Below are positions 1-12,626 of a DNA stretch of 64,000 nt, one piece after another. This DNA comes from Vanessa cardui (lineage: Eukaryota > Arthropoda > Insecta > Lepidoptera > Nymphalidae). Position numbers and translations under genes: made by a program. Positions within the stretch are counted from its first letter, which is position 1, and each line of letters begins with the position of its first letter. Below the pieces are notes generated by a model. The model did no database searches. It worked only from the letters and a program-made list of their open reading frames with translations, and had not been told where the DNA came from. The DNA lies in the NCBI RefSeq assembly GCF_905220365.1, contig NC_061138.1:1240001-1304000 (forward strand), read 5' to 3'.

Positions 1-693
1 CAGTACGAGTGAAATACCAGAACTTTGAATTAAACCTTCTAGTAGTTCCTGAGATTATTTAAAACAAACAAACAACTAAACTTTTTTTGTTTATTATATT
101 AGAATATAGTGGATTTTTTAAGTAGCAAAGCCAGTTTCATCCCCTTTCATTATTAATTATTTGACAACTGAGATTTTAATTTTCTTCTAATCGATGAAAT
201 TAAACATCATAAGAAAAAAACACTGATGGGATCATTGTTCAGTAGAATACTGTAAAAATTCTTTCATATTATTTTAACTAGACGAGGATAGGCCATCTCA
301 CTCTCAAACTCCTCCATCTCACTTTTTTATTCAAAGAAACATATCTATTTACAGTAAAAACATTCATAATTATTGTAATGTTAGTTTCATAACTTACGAC
401 TTAATCTTACATTTGAGTACAATTATTATAAAATATTCTTTAATTAGTAGTTTTTGTAGCTCATGGTGTAGCTACTACTGATTCCAAAAACGGATTAAAG
501 TTGAATGTTCATGAGGAAGGAATAAGTTAAATACGTTCCTAAAGCGACTAGTTATTTTTGACATTTTGCATCAAATAATTTGTTATAAACAATTCAAAAC
601 AACAAAACATATTTCCGTCTGATCTTAAAACAATACTGCTAAAATACATTACATAAATAAATAGAAATCTTAACAAGATTCAATTATTTTCAG

Positions 694-805
694 AAGCGAA
701 GCAGTTCCGATGCCTCGAGCGGCGCACGCGCATCGTAAATATGATCAAGATACGTTGCATAATGCTGAGGACCGATCCAGATCGGACAGTTATGGGATTA
801 TATAA
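694..805 (+). CDS. Candidate last coding exon of an unidentified plus-strand gene
   Basis: A TTATTTTCAG acceptor at 684-693 is followed by one base and 36 sense codons, SEAVPMPRAAHAHRKYDQDT onward, ending RSRSDSYGII and TAA at 803-805. The block is clearly more GC-rich than its surroundings and AATAAA follows at 831-836. Earlier exons would lie left of the window. I do not recognise the protein; the tail is hydrophilic and basic. It is convergent with the cyclase gene. It could also be a chance open frame, since only one splice site can be seen. Confidence 0.42.
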
Positions 806-830
806 AAAACTGGAACGGTTTTTTATTTGT

Positions 831-836
831 AATAAA
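831..836 (+). terminator. Candidate poly(A) signal after the 694-805 exon
   Basis: AATAAA 26 bases after the TAA of the candidate last exon, a normal distance for a short 3' UTR. It shares that exon's uncertainty. Confidence 0.3.
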
Positions 837-2642
837 TATCATTATTGATTATTTTTTGTTAAAATAATGAGAAAATATTTATACTATTATTTTTGATTTA
901 TTATTAAACATATCAGCTGCACAGTTACATATGGGTGATATACGTATTGTATATTTTTGATTTTTTGTTCACAATACCCAGGATTACAGCGCCACATATT
1001 GGGTTTAATCTAATCATTCATCAATCATTCGGGGACTAAAAAAAACACAAATAAAATTAAAATCCATCCTATCGTTTAATAGGAGTTTACTTGTATACGT
1101 ACATAAGAATTGTGCAATATTAATTTTAAATCTATTACAGCTGTGTTTTGTGCATCCGATGACTGTCTGTATAAAGGTTACATTAAAACTTCTCTACTAT
1201 TAGGAAAATTTTCGCCCATTAGAGAGAAAAACTTACGTAATGAAAATAGAAATTGAACTCGCGTTAATCACTCTACTGCATAAAACTTAAGATACAATTG
1301 AAGTATGCCGTTAGTGTCCAAAATGTATCTTGAATAAAATTCAGTTTTAAATAATAGAAAACATAGTTGTGCGAAAAGAAATATTTCAAACTTAAGGAGT
1401 GACAGGATAATGTTGAAAAGCAAACAAATTGTAACAATTTCAAAGGATTTTATTATAGTGCTAACTTTTTCGAGATCATTCTAGAATACAAGTAAACTGT
1501 GTCAAACAAAAATAACAAAAATCCATATAGCCAGTAACCATTATTAAATACCTAATTATTGATAAGTCATTTTGTAAGACCCAATGCTTTATGAGATTGT
1601 TTATATTAGACAGCTAATAAGAAGAACTGACGAGAAAACCTCATTAGGATTAAGTTATTCTATTAACTTATACATTATCCTCAAACTCGCATATCAGCAA
1701 CGTGGTGGAGTAAGCTCTAACAATTATGTTTAGATAGAGACAAGTTAGCCTAGCAGTGAAACATTTACAGGCTTTGTAACTCTAATTATATAAATATCAA
1801 TTATATAATTGGTAAAGTCGTTTCATACTTAACGAATAGTCAAAAATATATATTTCCGAAACGAAATTCTTCGAACGAATTCGCAGACGTTGCTTATTCG
1901 TAATAAACCTTAATGACACACAGTTTTCCATTCTCGTATATTTCAACGTCGATACACATATAAAACGACAGACATTATTTCAACCGGCAAAGAAAAAACT
2001 GTTACTTTATACTTGAATGAACAAATAAATTCACTTAAGCCGTATCCCGTGAGATAATAACCTTATTTTGACGCTGAAAAATGCGAGTGAATGACGATAT
2101 TTTGTAAAAACAATTGGGTCCCTTTAAAACCGGACTATGTTTTTTTTTATCGATTCAAGTGACCTTTAAAATGATATATGCTGTGGAAGTTATTTTCGTG
2201 AACGTCGGATGATATTAAATGGCTTTTTGTAGAACAAATTCGGTACAATTTTAATATCACTACATAGAATAATATAAAGTCGCTTACCGGTATCTGCCCC
2301 TATGTATGCTTAAATTATTAAAATTACGCAACGGATTTTGAAGCGCTTTTTTTAATAGATAGAGTGATTCAAGAGGAAGTGATTTCGTATATAATACATG
2401 GACAATATAAAAAAAAAACACTGTTAAGTTTAGAAGTATCTAATGTGATGTCGTAAATAATCATGTGTTAAATTTGTTTTTACAATTAATCTAATACCGA
2501 TCTTTAAATCTTGTCATACGAATGCGTTTATCTGAATCTTAAAATCATATTTTTTTAGTTAAAATTGTTTAGTACACATAAGTTAACAGTTAGACTTACT
2601 TTTTATTTATAAGATTGATACAATATATATATAGATCTATAT
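837..2642. other. Gene-free AT-rich stretch
   Basis: No open frame with coding character, repeat family or RNA gene seen. Confidence 0.6.
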
Positions 2643-2760
2643 ATTCCACCAACCCGCATTGGAACAGTGTCGTGGAGTATATTCCAAACCCTCTCTTTAA
2701 TGTGGGGGGGGGGGGCTTAGCGCAGCAGTGGGTAATTTACAGGCTATTACTTTACTTTAC
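2643..2760 (+). mobile_element. Family-3 SINE, 3' part
   Basis: Only the tail half: CCACCAACCCGCATTGGAAC to GTAATTTACAGGCTATTAC. It contains a run of 12 G residues at 2704-2715. Confidence 0.75.
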
Positions 2761-3094
2761 TGCTATATATAGGTATAGATAACTTGAATTACAAACGATG
2801 ACTGCAATTCGAAACTCAGATAAACACCACCGAATTTCCTGTGATTCTTTTTGTGTTACAATTAATTTGATTGATAAATTACATTGTGAGGAAACTTGCC
2901 TGTGTCAGACGAAAATATTTCACAAGTTTCACCAACACCCGCATTCGTGGAGTTAGATGGAATATAATGGCTTCAACTTAATCCCCAAAAGTAACAGTGA
3001 GTTAACTGTGGGCTATTCATATACTACTGTTACTAATACCGACCAATCAAGTATATATGAGGTAAATGATATCATATCATAAAATTCCATCTTG

Positions 3095-3250
3095 AACACT
3101 CGTCACATATTCTACTGCCAAACAACATTACTCAGTGTTGTTGTGTTCCGGTTTGAAGGGTACATAAGTCAGTATAACAGGCATAAGGGACATCTTCGAG
3201 ATTGGTGGTACTTTGGTGATGTAAGGAATGATTATAATTCCTTATGTCTT
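3095..3250 (+). mobile_element. Family-1 repeat, middle part
   Basis: TTGTTGTGTTCCGGTTTGAA, then GCATAAGGGACATC and GATGTAAGGAATG. Ends not recognisable. Confidence 0.6.
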
Positions 3251-3345
3251 TGTATAGTAACCACTTACCGTCTGAATGAGTTTGTGGTGCTCGAAATGAA
3301 TTTTATTCTATTGAATTTTTCTTATATAATCGAACGTACCATTTC

Positions 3346-3383
3346 TTTTTTGTCTTGAGCCAGATAGAGCTCAAGACAAAAAA
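3346..3383. repeat. Short hairpin, 15-nt arms
   Basis: TTTTTTGTCTTGAGC and its complement separated by 8 bases. Function unknown. Confidence 0.7.
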
Positions 3384-4034
3384 CCGCTTTTTTGACAGTT
3401 CACAATTAAAATACTAACTAAATCACTATAAAAGCTTTTCTCTGTTTATACTTTTGATACAGTAACGGCACTAATTGGTACTATCGAGCAAGTACGATGT
3501 CAAAAATGGATAAAGATCTCCTTAATGGTTTACAGATAATCAGTGTTAAAAAAAATACTTTTTAGGTCTGTAAAGAGTTTTTCTTTCCTATTTCCTTTAC
3601 AATTACAAAATGCTACATAATTCTCACAAACTTGTCTATTACATCTTTGACGTGTAAATAAAATATTACGAGTCAGCTGACGCAAAAAGGAGGTTGTATT
3701 AAATATTAAATTTCTCCGAATCGCCTATAAACGACGCAATAAATTTCGACATTACGAAGAACTTAAAATCAGAAATCTAAAATTGTACGCCTCGCCTCGA
3801 TACGTATCGGGTCGTGGTCTGCAGGGCACCAATCGCTTTACATAAAATAAAATGACCCATGTAGGTCATCTAGATGAAAAATACTCATTTATTACCTGAA
3901 TATTACATCGAAATAGTCAAATAGTACCCTTACCTAGAAATACTAGAAGAATGGAAATACGACTAAGGCTGAGTGCACAGCAATGTTATTTAAATACGAT
4001 TTTTATGCGACTTAGGCTTTGAAAAAGAGTAACT

Positions 4035-4142
4035 CAGTAGTATTAGTAGTAGTAGTAGTAGTAATTTCTTACAGCGTCATTGTCTATGGGTGATGGTCAC
4101 CACTTACCGTCATATGGCCCATTTGCTCATCCGCCAAACTAT
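4035..4142 (+). mobile_element. AGT microsatellite and family-1 3' end
   Basis: About eight AGT units (4036-4062), then TTTCTTACAGCGTCATTGTC to GCTCATCCGCCAA of family 1. Confidence 0.65.
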
Positions 4143-4189
4143 ACAATATAAAAAAAAAATTAGTTGTCAGTTGTAATAGTAAGTAGGTT

Positions 4190-4290
4190 CTTGCAGGTTC
4201 TTCGAGGTAGAATCTACTTTCTTAACCGGTTGTAGCTTCACTTAATTGTAAAATGACTATTCAAAAGTTTGATGAATAAAGTTTATTTCG
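4190..4290 (+). mobile_element. LINE 3' tail
   Basis: Same tail as 17310-17475 on the plus strand: AACCGGTTGTAGCTTCACTT, then AATAAAGTTTATTTCGATTT. Confidence 0.6.
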
Positions 4291-6370
4291 ATTTGATTTC
4301 ATATATTAAGTTAATTTTAATAATAATTTAATGAAAAATTAAGTACGAAGCCGTCTAGTAGCCTTCAAAATCATATTCATTGTACAATGTATTTCTGAAG
4401 GCGAATAATAAATACACGAGAAAATTGCATATTGAAATTCTTAATATCTTGATCGTTGTGAGAAGGTTTGTGTTATAGAGAATATTTGCAGTTTATTCCT
4501 ACAAGCTGCTACGTTGTACTTTTGAGACAGTATTTATCAATTAGCGCGCGAGTTTCTCTTAATGTTTTCCTTCACCGGCCAGTACAAGAAACATTATCGC
4601 CACAAATTATGAGTGACATAACTTTGACATATATTAGTCTACGCCCAGATCTAAAACCACAATAGATATCCACGCATTATATCCTCTTTGCTGTATTATC
4701 CGTCGTAATAAAAAAGCCTCGTCCACATTAGCGTATTAAGCCAAATAAACAAGCTGAGACTATTATGTCTTACTTTAACATCGCTCATTATGATATCGAC
4801 TTTATTGAAGAGAACTTAAATATTATTTATACATATTCCAATTAAACCTCGTCCATCTTTTATAATTGTAGCTGTATACGAATGTCTATCATAATGGTAA
4901 CAGTTAGGTGTATTTAATAGGTGCCGGTGTTTAAAATTTAATTGTATCAATTACCGAATCGATGAAATATAGGTGGCATTTTAATTTATCGACAGATTAG
5001 TTAGAGAGGCTTAAGGCAATTCTTGGTACGATACTAGAACTGTTTCCTTCGGAATAATCTGGAATTTTTTACAGTGTAAATTTTATGAGTATTGCTGTCG
5101 GTGAGTCAAAATATGCAAAGTTTTCCTTATGTATTCATCGTTCGATAGATTTAATTCATTGGCGACTATAGATACATATTTAAAAGACTGTAGATTACTT
5201 ATTCCAATATCAATAACTCAAGAAAGCTTCAATTCAAATAGATAAAAGGTAATTAGACTAATGCTAAGAGAATTATTAGAAGAAGGTTCAATCTCGATGT
5301 TTTCTGAAAAACAAGGAGAAACCACCAAGCACAAGAACACAAAAAATATAAACACAAATAAAGCACATTCAGTAAATATTGCTTAATGGACTATCCCAGT
5401 TTGTTATTGTTATTTTATATACATTCATGTAAAATACGATTACAATACATCAATGATGTTGTAGTAAACATATATGTTATTAACGCGCAAAAAGTGAAGA
5501 CTAGAAAACGTCCTAATTGGGACGTTTGCTTTTAGTCGTTTTACGTAGTAATACGTTATATTACATCACAATTACGTAGTAATTAAAACATCTAGTTATC
5601 CCTTTTACTCATTGTTTTTATCAAGCTATCCTTTTTACTTGTAACGAAATGTAAAATAAACGGTCCCGGCGCGGCTCACTTTTTTCTGTTGTTTAGTATG
5701 GATATAACATATCTGTTTATTAGAATATCATTGCAATACATGCATAGTACATAATATATTTTATCAATACTAATATTATACATAACTTAGCCTGTATAAT
5801 ACTCCACTTAGACTAAACAAATCGAACGTATGCTAATAATAAAACATGACAAAAAGATAACCAAAAACTTGGATCACAAATGACAGGGTTTACAGTCAGA
5901 GTCAGACACAACTAGTCGCAACTTGAAAACTGGTTTTACTCCTGAATAACGTTGTCAACATCTGCCTTTACACCACGATAATAAATGGTACCACGGAGAG
6001 TCCATAGCGGTAAAAGACTTGATGATAAAAGTCCAACGGAACGAGATCGACAATACAACGTATACTCGTATATAAGATCTTGTACTTGGTCGTTAACTGA
6101 CATATTTATACGGCAAACAAATTCCTTTAAAAAGCAAAAAAGATTACTCTGAATGATTGGATCCAAATTGATGATACTTAATTTCACGTTCAACCGCAGT
6201 AAGACGGTAATATTTCATTTCTTTACAGGTTAAAAATCAGTGGCCTTTCGCTGGCACAGATCTTGAAATTAATTATGGGTAGATTTTTGGGTATGTTTCT
6301 GACGAATGAACGTACGTTTGTTAACTTCACGGACAAATGAGACAGGTTATATAAATTTTATGTAATTGTA
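4291..6370. other. Gene-free AT-rich stretch
   Basis: Frames at 4468-4665 (+) and 5936-6193 (-) show no domain and look like chance. A short inverted motif (AAAACGTCCTAATTGGGACGTTT) lies at 5507-5529. Confidence 0.55.
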
Positions 6371-6436
6371 CTATTGTATTGGCAAACTCATTTATTGCAG
6401 GTACGACAGATACTTACATTGCTTTAATCAGGGAGA

Positions 6437-6582
6437 TTGGCTATCGCCTTAGAGAGAGGGGATTTGACAGTCACTCCGGGTCCTACCTGGCGCAGAGGTT
6501 GTCCATTGCCGTACAGCGTGGAAATGCAGCCTGCATTATGGGCAGCTTTGCGTCTGGTGGGAACCAGGAGAGACTATTTTAA
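6437..6582 (+). pseudogene. Repeat-derived C-terminal coding fragment (AQR...QRGNAA)
   Basis: The frame ends SGSYLAQRLSIAVQRGNAAC and a stop at 6580-6582. The same motif appears at 22474-22587. I do not know which element encodes it; no start or upstream domain is visible. Confidence 0.45.
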
Positions 6583-6997
6583 GTTTGACGTGTATATACA
6601 ATATTTACTCTATTACATATAAATGCAAAATGGTTTATTAATAAATTGTTTAATTATTAAAAAAAAATAAATAAATAAATAAATTAGGTAATTAATAATA
6701 ATAATAAATTTTTCGATGATTTAATTCAGCCTAACGCACATTAGTGGAGCGAGTGCCGTTGACTAATGGCAGTATTGGAACAGGTTACCTTTTGTAAAAA
6801 TGGAAGGCGTCATCGCCCATAACCGTCAAAAATACAACGAAAAGTGCGAGTATTAATCATAGAAGGCAAAAAGACAAACATACTGTAGATTTACTTATTC
6901 CATGGAATTTATTAATGGTTTAGTTGTTATGCAACACTATCATATTTTATATTAAAATATCTTTATTAATAACACAACACTATTAACTTTAACTCTT

Positions 6998-7260
6998 GGT
7001 GGTAGGACTTTGGGCAAGCCCGTCTGGGTAAGTACCACCCACTCATTAGTTATTCTACCGCCAAATAACAGTACTCAGCATTGTTGTGCTCCGGTTTGAA
7101 GGGTGTGTGAGCCAGTGTAACTACAGGCCCAAGGTTAGTGGCACATTGACGATGTAAGGAATAGTTAATATTTCTTACAGCGTCATTGTCTATGGGTGAT
7201 GGTGATCACTAACCATCATCAGGTGCATCAGGTGGCCCATATGCTCGTCCGCCAACCTAT
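6998..7260 (+). mobile_element. Family-1 interspersed repeat
   Basis: A roughly 270-bp unit starting GGTGGTAGGACTTTGGGCAA and ending ATGCTCGTCCGCCAACC. The centre has TTGTTGTGCTCCGGTTTGAA and GTAAGGAATAGTTAATATTT. No Pol III boxes or coding are seen, so its class is uncertain. Confidence 0.8.
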
Positions 7261-7554
7261 AACATAAATAAAAAAAAAGTCTATACATCCAAAACAATTT
7301 TACTTACAAAGTTCCGATAGCAGCTTCGTCAACGTTCTATATGTATTTTTTTCTCATTATGATTATTATTTAAGCTCTCGACCAATGATATCGCGTCAAT
7401 TCGATGTCAATTGTTGTTGGTTTTTCTTTTCCTCTTTAGATTAGAACAGGCTACACTTATTGCATTTCTTATCATTACTATAAATTAAATAAATTACATT
7501 ACTAAAAATGACTGTAAATGAAATTTATAATTTGATTACACATATATATTAATA

Positions 7555-7745
7555 TCATAAATGTGAAAGTAACTCTGTCTGTCCGACGCTCTTTCACGAC
7601 CAAACAACTGAACCAAATTTGATGAAATATAGTATGAAGTAAACTCGAACTCTAAGAAAGGACATAGGCTAACACATGACAACCAACACCCTAAAACGCG
7701 AGTAATGTCACGGACAACTACTAGTATAAAATAAGACTAAGTGCA
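7555..7745 (+). mobile_element. Family-5 interspersed repeat
   Basis: GTGAAAGTAACTCTGTCTGT, then AAACAACTGAACCAAATTTG, GACATAGGCTAACACATG, and ACCCTAAAACGCGAG near the end. Confidence 0.6.
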
Positions 7746-8287
7746 AAGAGGAGTCGAGCGTAATAATATAGAAAATATGCAAATTATTCTACCTGATTTC
7801 AATCTGGAAATTATTTATTGCACATCTTTGCTCAGTAAAACGATTAGGCGATCTCCGATCTTCCAATTAGTCAAGGAGTTATAGCATAGTTGGAGGTGTA
7901 ATAAAGCCGTATTGTAACACAGGTAGCCGGTAGGCTCTTAATCTCGGATTACCAGAGCCAGCTGACGGCATTGTCCTGGACCTCCAGTGAAATCCATAGA
8001 ATAAATAACATATAGTGACTATTTAATACCCACTTCGAAGACTCTCTGTGAGGACGTTTTTGTCGGTTAAAAATTTTGGTCATTGGTAGTTATTATCAGA
8101 AAGTCTCTTTGGGAATATTTTTTGATAGAATTAAATATTAGGTAAATACCAGCAAAATTATTAACCTGTTTTGGGTTTCAACTACAAAAATTGTCTCAAT
8201 ATGAGATTCACAATAACGACTTGACACGCTAAGAGATGATAGTATTGATTTCAATTACATTAGTTCTAGTAATATCTAACCAATGTG

Positions 8288-8464
8288 TATATGTCACCGT
8301 AAGACTACAAAATTAGTTAGATTACAATCTGACTGATAACAATATTGCGAAAAATAATACGTTAAATTGCAATCATATTTCACAGTTCACAATACTTCGA
8401 CAAATTACAATCTGTCTCGTCAGATTGCAATCTAACGACTTTTGTAATCTTACGGTGACATATA
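8288..8464. mobile_element. MITE with 46-nt terminal inverted repeats
   Basis: Arms 8288-8333 and 8419-8464 start TATATGTCACCGTAAGA and match in 42 of 46 positions. Total 177 bp, no coding potential. Confidence 0.75.
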
Positions 8465-8465
8465 T

Positions 8466-9998
8466 ATCATAATGAAGATAATAATATTAAGTTACCTTAC
8501 TCGATACAAATAAAACTCCAATATTAATTATTACGTCATTTATCAATCCAAATATTAACATGACGATCAAGAATAGACAAGTCTGACGTTTATTGCTAAA
8601 TGTACGATTTGCCACTTCTACAACATAAAAATATATTATAAACTAATCTTTGAACATTATTATACTAATAATATATGAGATGATTCGTCATAACCGAATA
8701 AGTGGCCTGCAATAATTCAAGTCGCTTTGTGTAGTGCGACCAGACTTCCGGTCATAATCTTGGTACTTGCTTCATGTTATACTTTATCATTGAATGCGAG
8801 ATATATTACTGCTGTTGGCTTATGCGGTGCACTATTGTGGGGGTTAGATCATTTTCTATATTATTTTAGATTAATTCATTCATTTATAAAGAGTTTATGT
8901 TATATATCTCAAGTTATTTATTATAATAATCTTTGCTACTTTGTTAATTAATTGTAAATAATAAAGTTATCGATTTGTCAATTGTTTTTATGTTTAATTT
9001 TAACAAATTGGTTATAGATACACAAGGGTTATATTATATACTGTTGATATAGACACTCTTAATTAGACTTCATTGTATGGTCAATACTAATTGCCTTCAG
9101 CTTAGTTTCTCGGCCTCGTTTTTATGAAAAGCCATCAAATCTTGCAGACATATCTCTTTTGTCTAGTATGTAGGTTTTAGATTAAATTTTTATTAAATTA
9201 TATTCTAAAATATCAACTTTTACATATTTTCATGCGAACTGAACAATAACATTTTATTAAATTCGTTTTATTAAAGTCGCTAGTACCACTAGTAACCCAA
9301 TTTTTTTTAATTGAATATATGTTGTTATTTAACATTAATTGAACATTAAACCTTATATCTTAATACATTAAAAAAAGAGCGCCATTGCCCATTGCGTAGG
9401 CATGGGAATAGTTTTGGCGCGAAGAGTAGATGCTTCGGACATACTATTTCTGAGTCAGCATGTTTTTAAGTAAAATAATAATTTTCGCTTCTGATTGATA
9501 AGAATAATATAAAAAACTTTGATTAACATCATACGGTACAATATAAAAAGTTTAAAGATTATTAGTAAAAGATAAGAAAAATTGCATTGGGAGCGCTGTC
9601 ATTCTATTGACTCACATAATACATGTTTCAATATCAAAAAGAAATATTTCGCAATGTTATTTTCTAGTTTGCAATTAGGATAATTCTGACATTAAGGATA
9701 TAATATTATATTTTAGAGAATCCTTTATCCATACAACGAGCTAGAACAAATAAATAAAAAAAAAAAGCGCGCGAAACCGAATTAAACAGTCATTAATTTT
9801 TCTACTTGGGCGCGGACTGTAAGGTCGATATTGGCGCGACATGTAATAGGCAATTAGGAGTAAGTAGTTCAATATGTATGATTTGGTGATGTTTTTTATG
9901 TTAAGATAACTTCGAAGTTAGAACTATTTTTGTTATGTTGTTGTAATGTAATGTTGTAATAGCCTTATTTTATTATTAGACATACAAGCTTTCGAGCT
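8466..9998. other. Gene-free stretch with two GC-richer patches
   Basis: Patches at 9375-9430 (GGCGCGAAGAG) and 9765-9850 (GCGCGCGAAACC, TTGGCGCGACATG) stand out from AT-rich sequence. No exon could be built from them. Confidence 0.5.
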
Positions 9999-10000
9999 GA

Positions 10001-10031
10001 GATGGCTCAGTGGTTAGAACGCGTGTTAATT
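10001..10031 (+). mobile_element. Family-3 SINE, 5' fragment
   Basis: GATGGCTCAGTGGTTAGAAC then GCGTG, after which the match stops. Confidence 0.55.
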
Positions 10032-10224
10032 AGTCAAAACGTAATTAATTACTCCGGTTCTATAATTAAAATCGATGTGAATGTTCCCATGTTAACTACC
10101 AATGTAATTAATCTACATTTTGACAAGTTCATGAGTTTTGTAAGTCTATGGTATCTACACATTGTTCGACGATTTCAGGTGCACATATTTAATCGAAATA
10201 AAAAATGTGTTTTTTTTTAATACG

Positions 10225-11085
10225 TATTTAACCTGAATTTATATTTAAATAAAATATTTTACAAATATCAAAACTTTAAGTAATATTAAATGTTCAATAT
10301 TAACTAACATTTAAAAAAAATACCGCGATTACAGATTGTGTGCACAAAATACAGAACGCTCTTACCATAAAAAAGTTGGATATTATGTAAATAAAATAAA
10401 AATAAAAAATGATAATAATAATATTTCTTCTTTTTTCACTACTTCTAAAAAACCCAGACACATTTTAAATTTGTATTAAATTCAAACTTATTTTAAATAG
10501 GATATGGTCTTAAGTTGCTTACTTCAAGCGAATTGACACTTAATTGACGGTTCATGTATCTTTCATCCCCCTGCGCACGCACAACATAAAAGCTGTCTCT
10601 CTCAATTTTCCATGTCAAAATAAGTTCTTATTACTAACAAAGAAATTATTAAAAGGTCTTACAAATTATCTACACTAAATATAACCAATAATGATTTGAT
10701 TATGAGGCATAACCTATAAGTTCTTAGGTATGTTTGTATAGGTGAACTTATATTGGAGAAAATTTCTTTTTATGACATTTTACGTTTGATAATAATATTA
10801 ACAGCAATGTACATTTTTTAAGTATTAAGCGGTATGCTTAAAATATATGCTGAGTAATGATTTAATGTTGTAATGAGTTCATTAACAGCTATAAACCTAT
10901 TTATTAATTCTTACTCCACATGTATAAATACATGTAATTTGTTTATTTATATAATAAAGTACATCGCATAAACTCAAACTCAGGTATTTTTGTCTGTTAT
11001 CTTTCTTACCAATTGAGCTTTTTGTGTTACCAAATTTTAATCAGTTTGAATGTTTAAAATCGAGGTGATATGAAACTACTGAAAG
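10225..11085. other. Gene-free AT-rich stretch
   Basis: Nothing recognised. Confidence 0.6.
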
Positions 11086-11089
11086 AAGG

Positions 11090-11282
11090 AAGTTGTAATG
11101 CTTCGTGCCTTCTTGGTAAATACCACCCTCTTATCACTTTTTCTTCTGCCAAGTCATATTCCTAAGTATAGTTCTGTTCCTGTTTAAAGCATATAGTTAA
11201 TCAGTAAGAAAAGATTAGAATTCCATTACATGATAATTTCCCATTAGGTTGCCCATTTGATCGCCCTCCGACCGGCGTCATA
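11090..11282 (+). mobile_element. Possible family-1 repeat, very degraded
   Basis: Similar order of blocks: TGGTAAATACCACCC, then TTCTTCTGCCAAG and GGTTGCCCATTTGATCG. The similarity is weak. Confidence 0.4.
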
Positions 11283-11784
11283 AAAGTAGGTACTTTATAA
11301 ATTAATAGAAATATCGTATTTATGCATAATAAATAATGCGCATAATTATATATACATAGTGAGTGATATGTGAGTTTTTGTCGTAATATCCATCTGCCCG
11401 TAAAAATTTACTATCAACGCATCCAAAGAGGTGTAACTTCGAAGATGTAACCGTGAAGTTACGACATTCTCCAAATTAGCGTAATCATATACAGCGGTGT
11501 CTACTTTCATAAAAAATAATTAAAAAAAAAATATAATATGCAAACTAATTTATTTAAATATATATTTTAAATGTCAAATTTGTCCGTTAAGTGATTAAAG
11601 CTTATGTTATTCATATTAATGACAATCCATTACATTAACGACACATTGTTAATTATAAATACTTTAGCTATAATTTAATTTAATAAACGTACTCGTATCA
11701 TGTATGGGTGCAATTTAATTAAGCGAATGATTTTTGCATAGAGGTCACGATACCAAATAAAGTGTAGATAAACAATACTCTATA

Positions 11785-11945
11785 TTCCGAGGCGGTGCTG
11801 AGAAATAAATCAATGTTCGTAGCGTAGGTGGTCGAGGAACCGGCAATTACCAATTAAACGCCTCGTATCGTTCGAAATTCAAATTCATTCCGCCGCCGCC
11901 CGTCGGATGAGATGCACGTCCAAAATGGTAGCGTGAAATTGGCGA
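11785..11945. other. GC-rich island of unknown role
   Basis: CCGAGGCGGTGCTGAG, CCGCCGCCGCCCGTCGGATG and homeodomain-like CAATTACCAATTAA lie in a 160-bp block within AT-rich DNA. Frames are short on both strands, so it may be regulatory. Confidence 0.35.
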
Positions 11946-12034
11946 TGTATCAAACTCGACATAAAATAAATTGATAATATCGTTATTTTTTAATACCATA
12001 GATGATTTCAAATTCATCTATACATGTAATAAAA

Positions 12035-12215
12035 TTGGAGTGTCTGTTTGTAATATTAAAATAGCCCTTTTTTATAACATTTTATACAATTTTTGTCGGT
12101 CTGTCTGTCTGTTTTTTCCGGCTCTGGAACAGCTGGGCCGATTATGACGGGACTTTCACTGGCAGATAACTGATATAATAATGAGTAACTTAGGCTACAA
12201 TATTACACTAGTTTT
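12035..12215 (+). mobile_element. Family-4 interspersed repeat
   Basis: TTGGAGTGTCTGTTTGTAAT, then TGTCTGTCTGTTTTTTCCGG and GACGGGACTTTCACTGGCAG. Class not determined. Confidence 0.6.
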
Positions 12216-12275
12216 AAATAAAACTAAATCGTTTTTATTATTACTTTAATTATTCAAAATAATATTTTATTGGAT

Positions 12276-12325
12276 ATCATCATATTTTAATTCTTTACAT
12301 GTGTAAAGAATTAAAATATGATGAT
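12276..12325. repeat. 50-bp perfect palindrome
   Basis: ATCATCATATTTTAATTCTT and its complement, 24-nt arms around a 2-nt loop, in the intergenic region downstream of the cyclase. Confidence 0.9.
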
Positions 12326-12626
12326 GATAATTATATGTATAATAGTTATTTTTAATCATGAAGTATAATTACATACATATAATTAAAAAATAATTTATAT
12401 CTATAAACATCAATGAGCAAGTCTTTGTCACTACATATTAAATATTATGCTAAATATGACAATTGGATATGACTTAATATGCCAATAGAGAAACTGCTGC
12501 CGTTTAAAAATAAAATAAAAACAAGCTTCTAGATTAATTGTATCATATTTGGTTTAAGATTAAAAATATTAATTAAAGCTATACTCATCATCAAAACGTC
12601 AAAACGAATGTTAAATAACTAGTTCG

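Noticed and set aside
8727..8951. 74-codon frame with hydrophobic segments
   Set aside because: Begins at GTG, is AT-driven Leu/Ile/Tyr-rich and has no homologous motif; not supportable as a gene.
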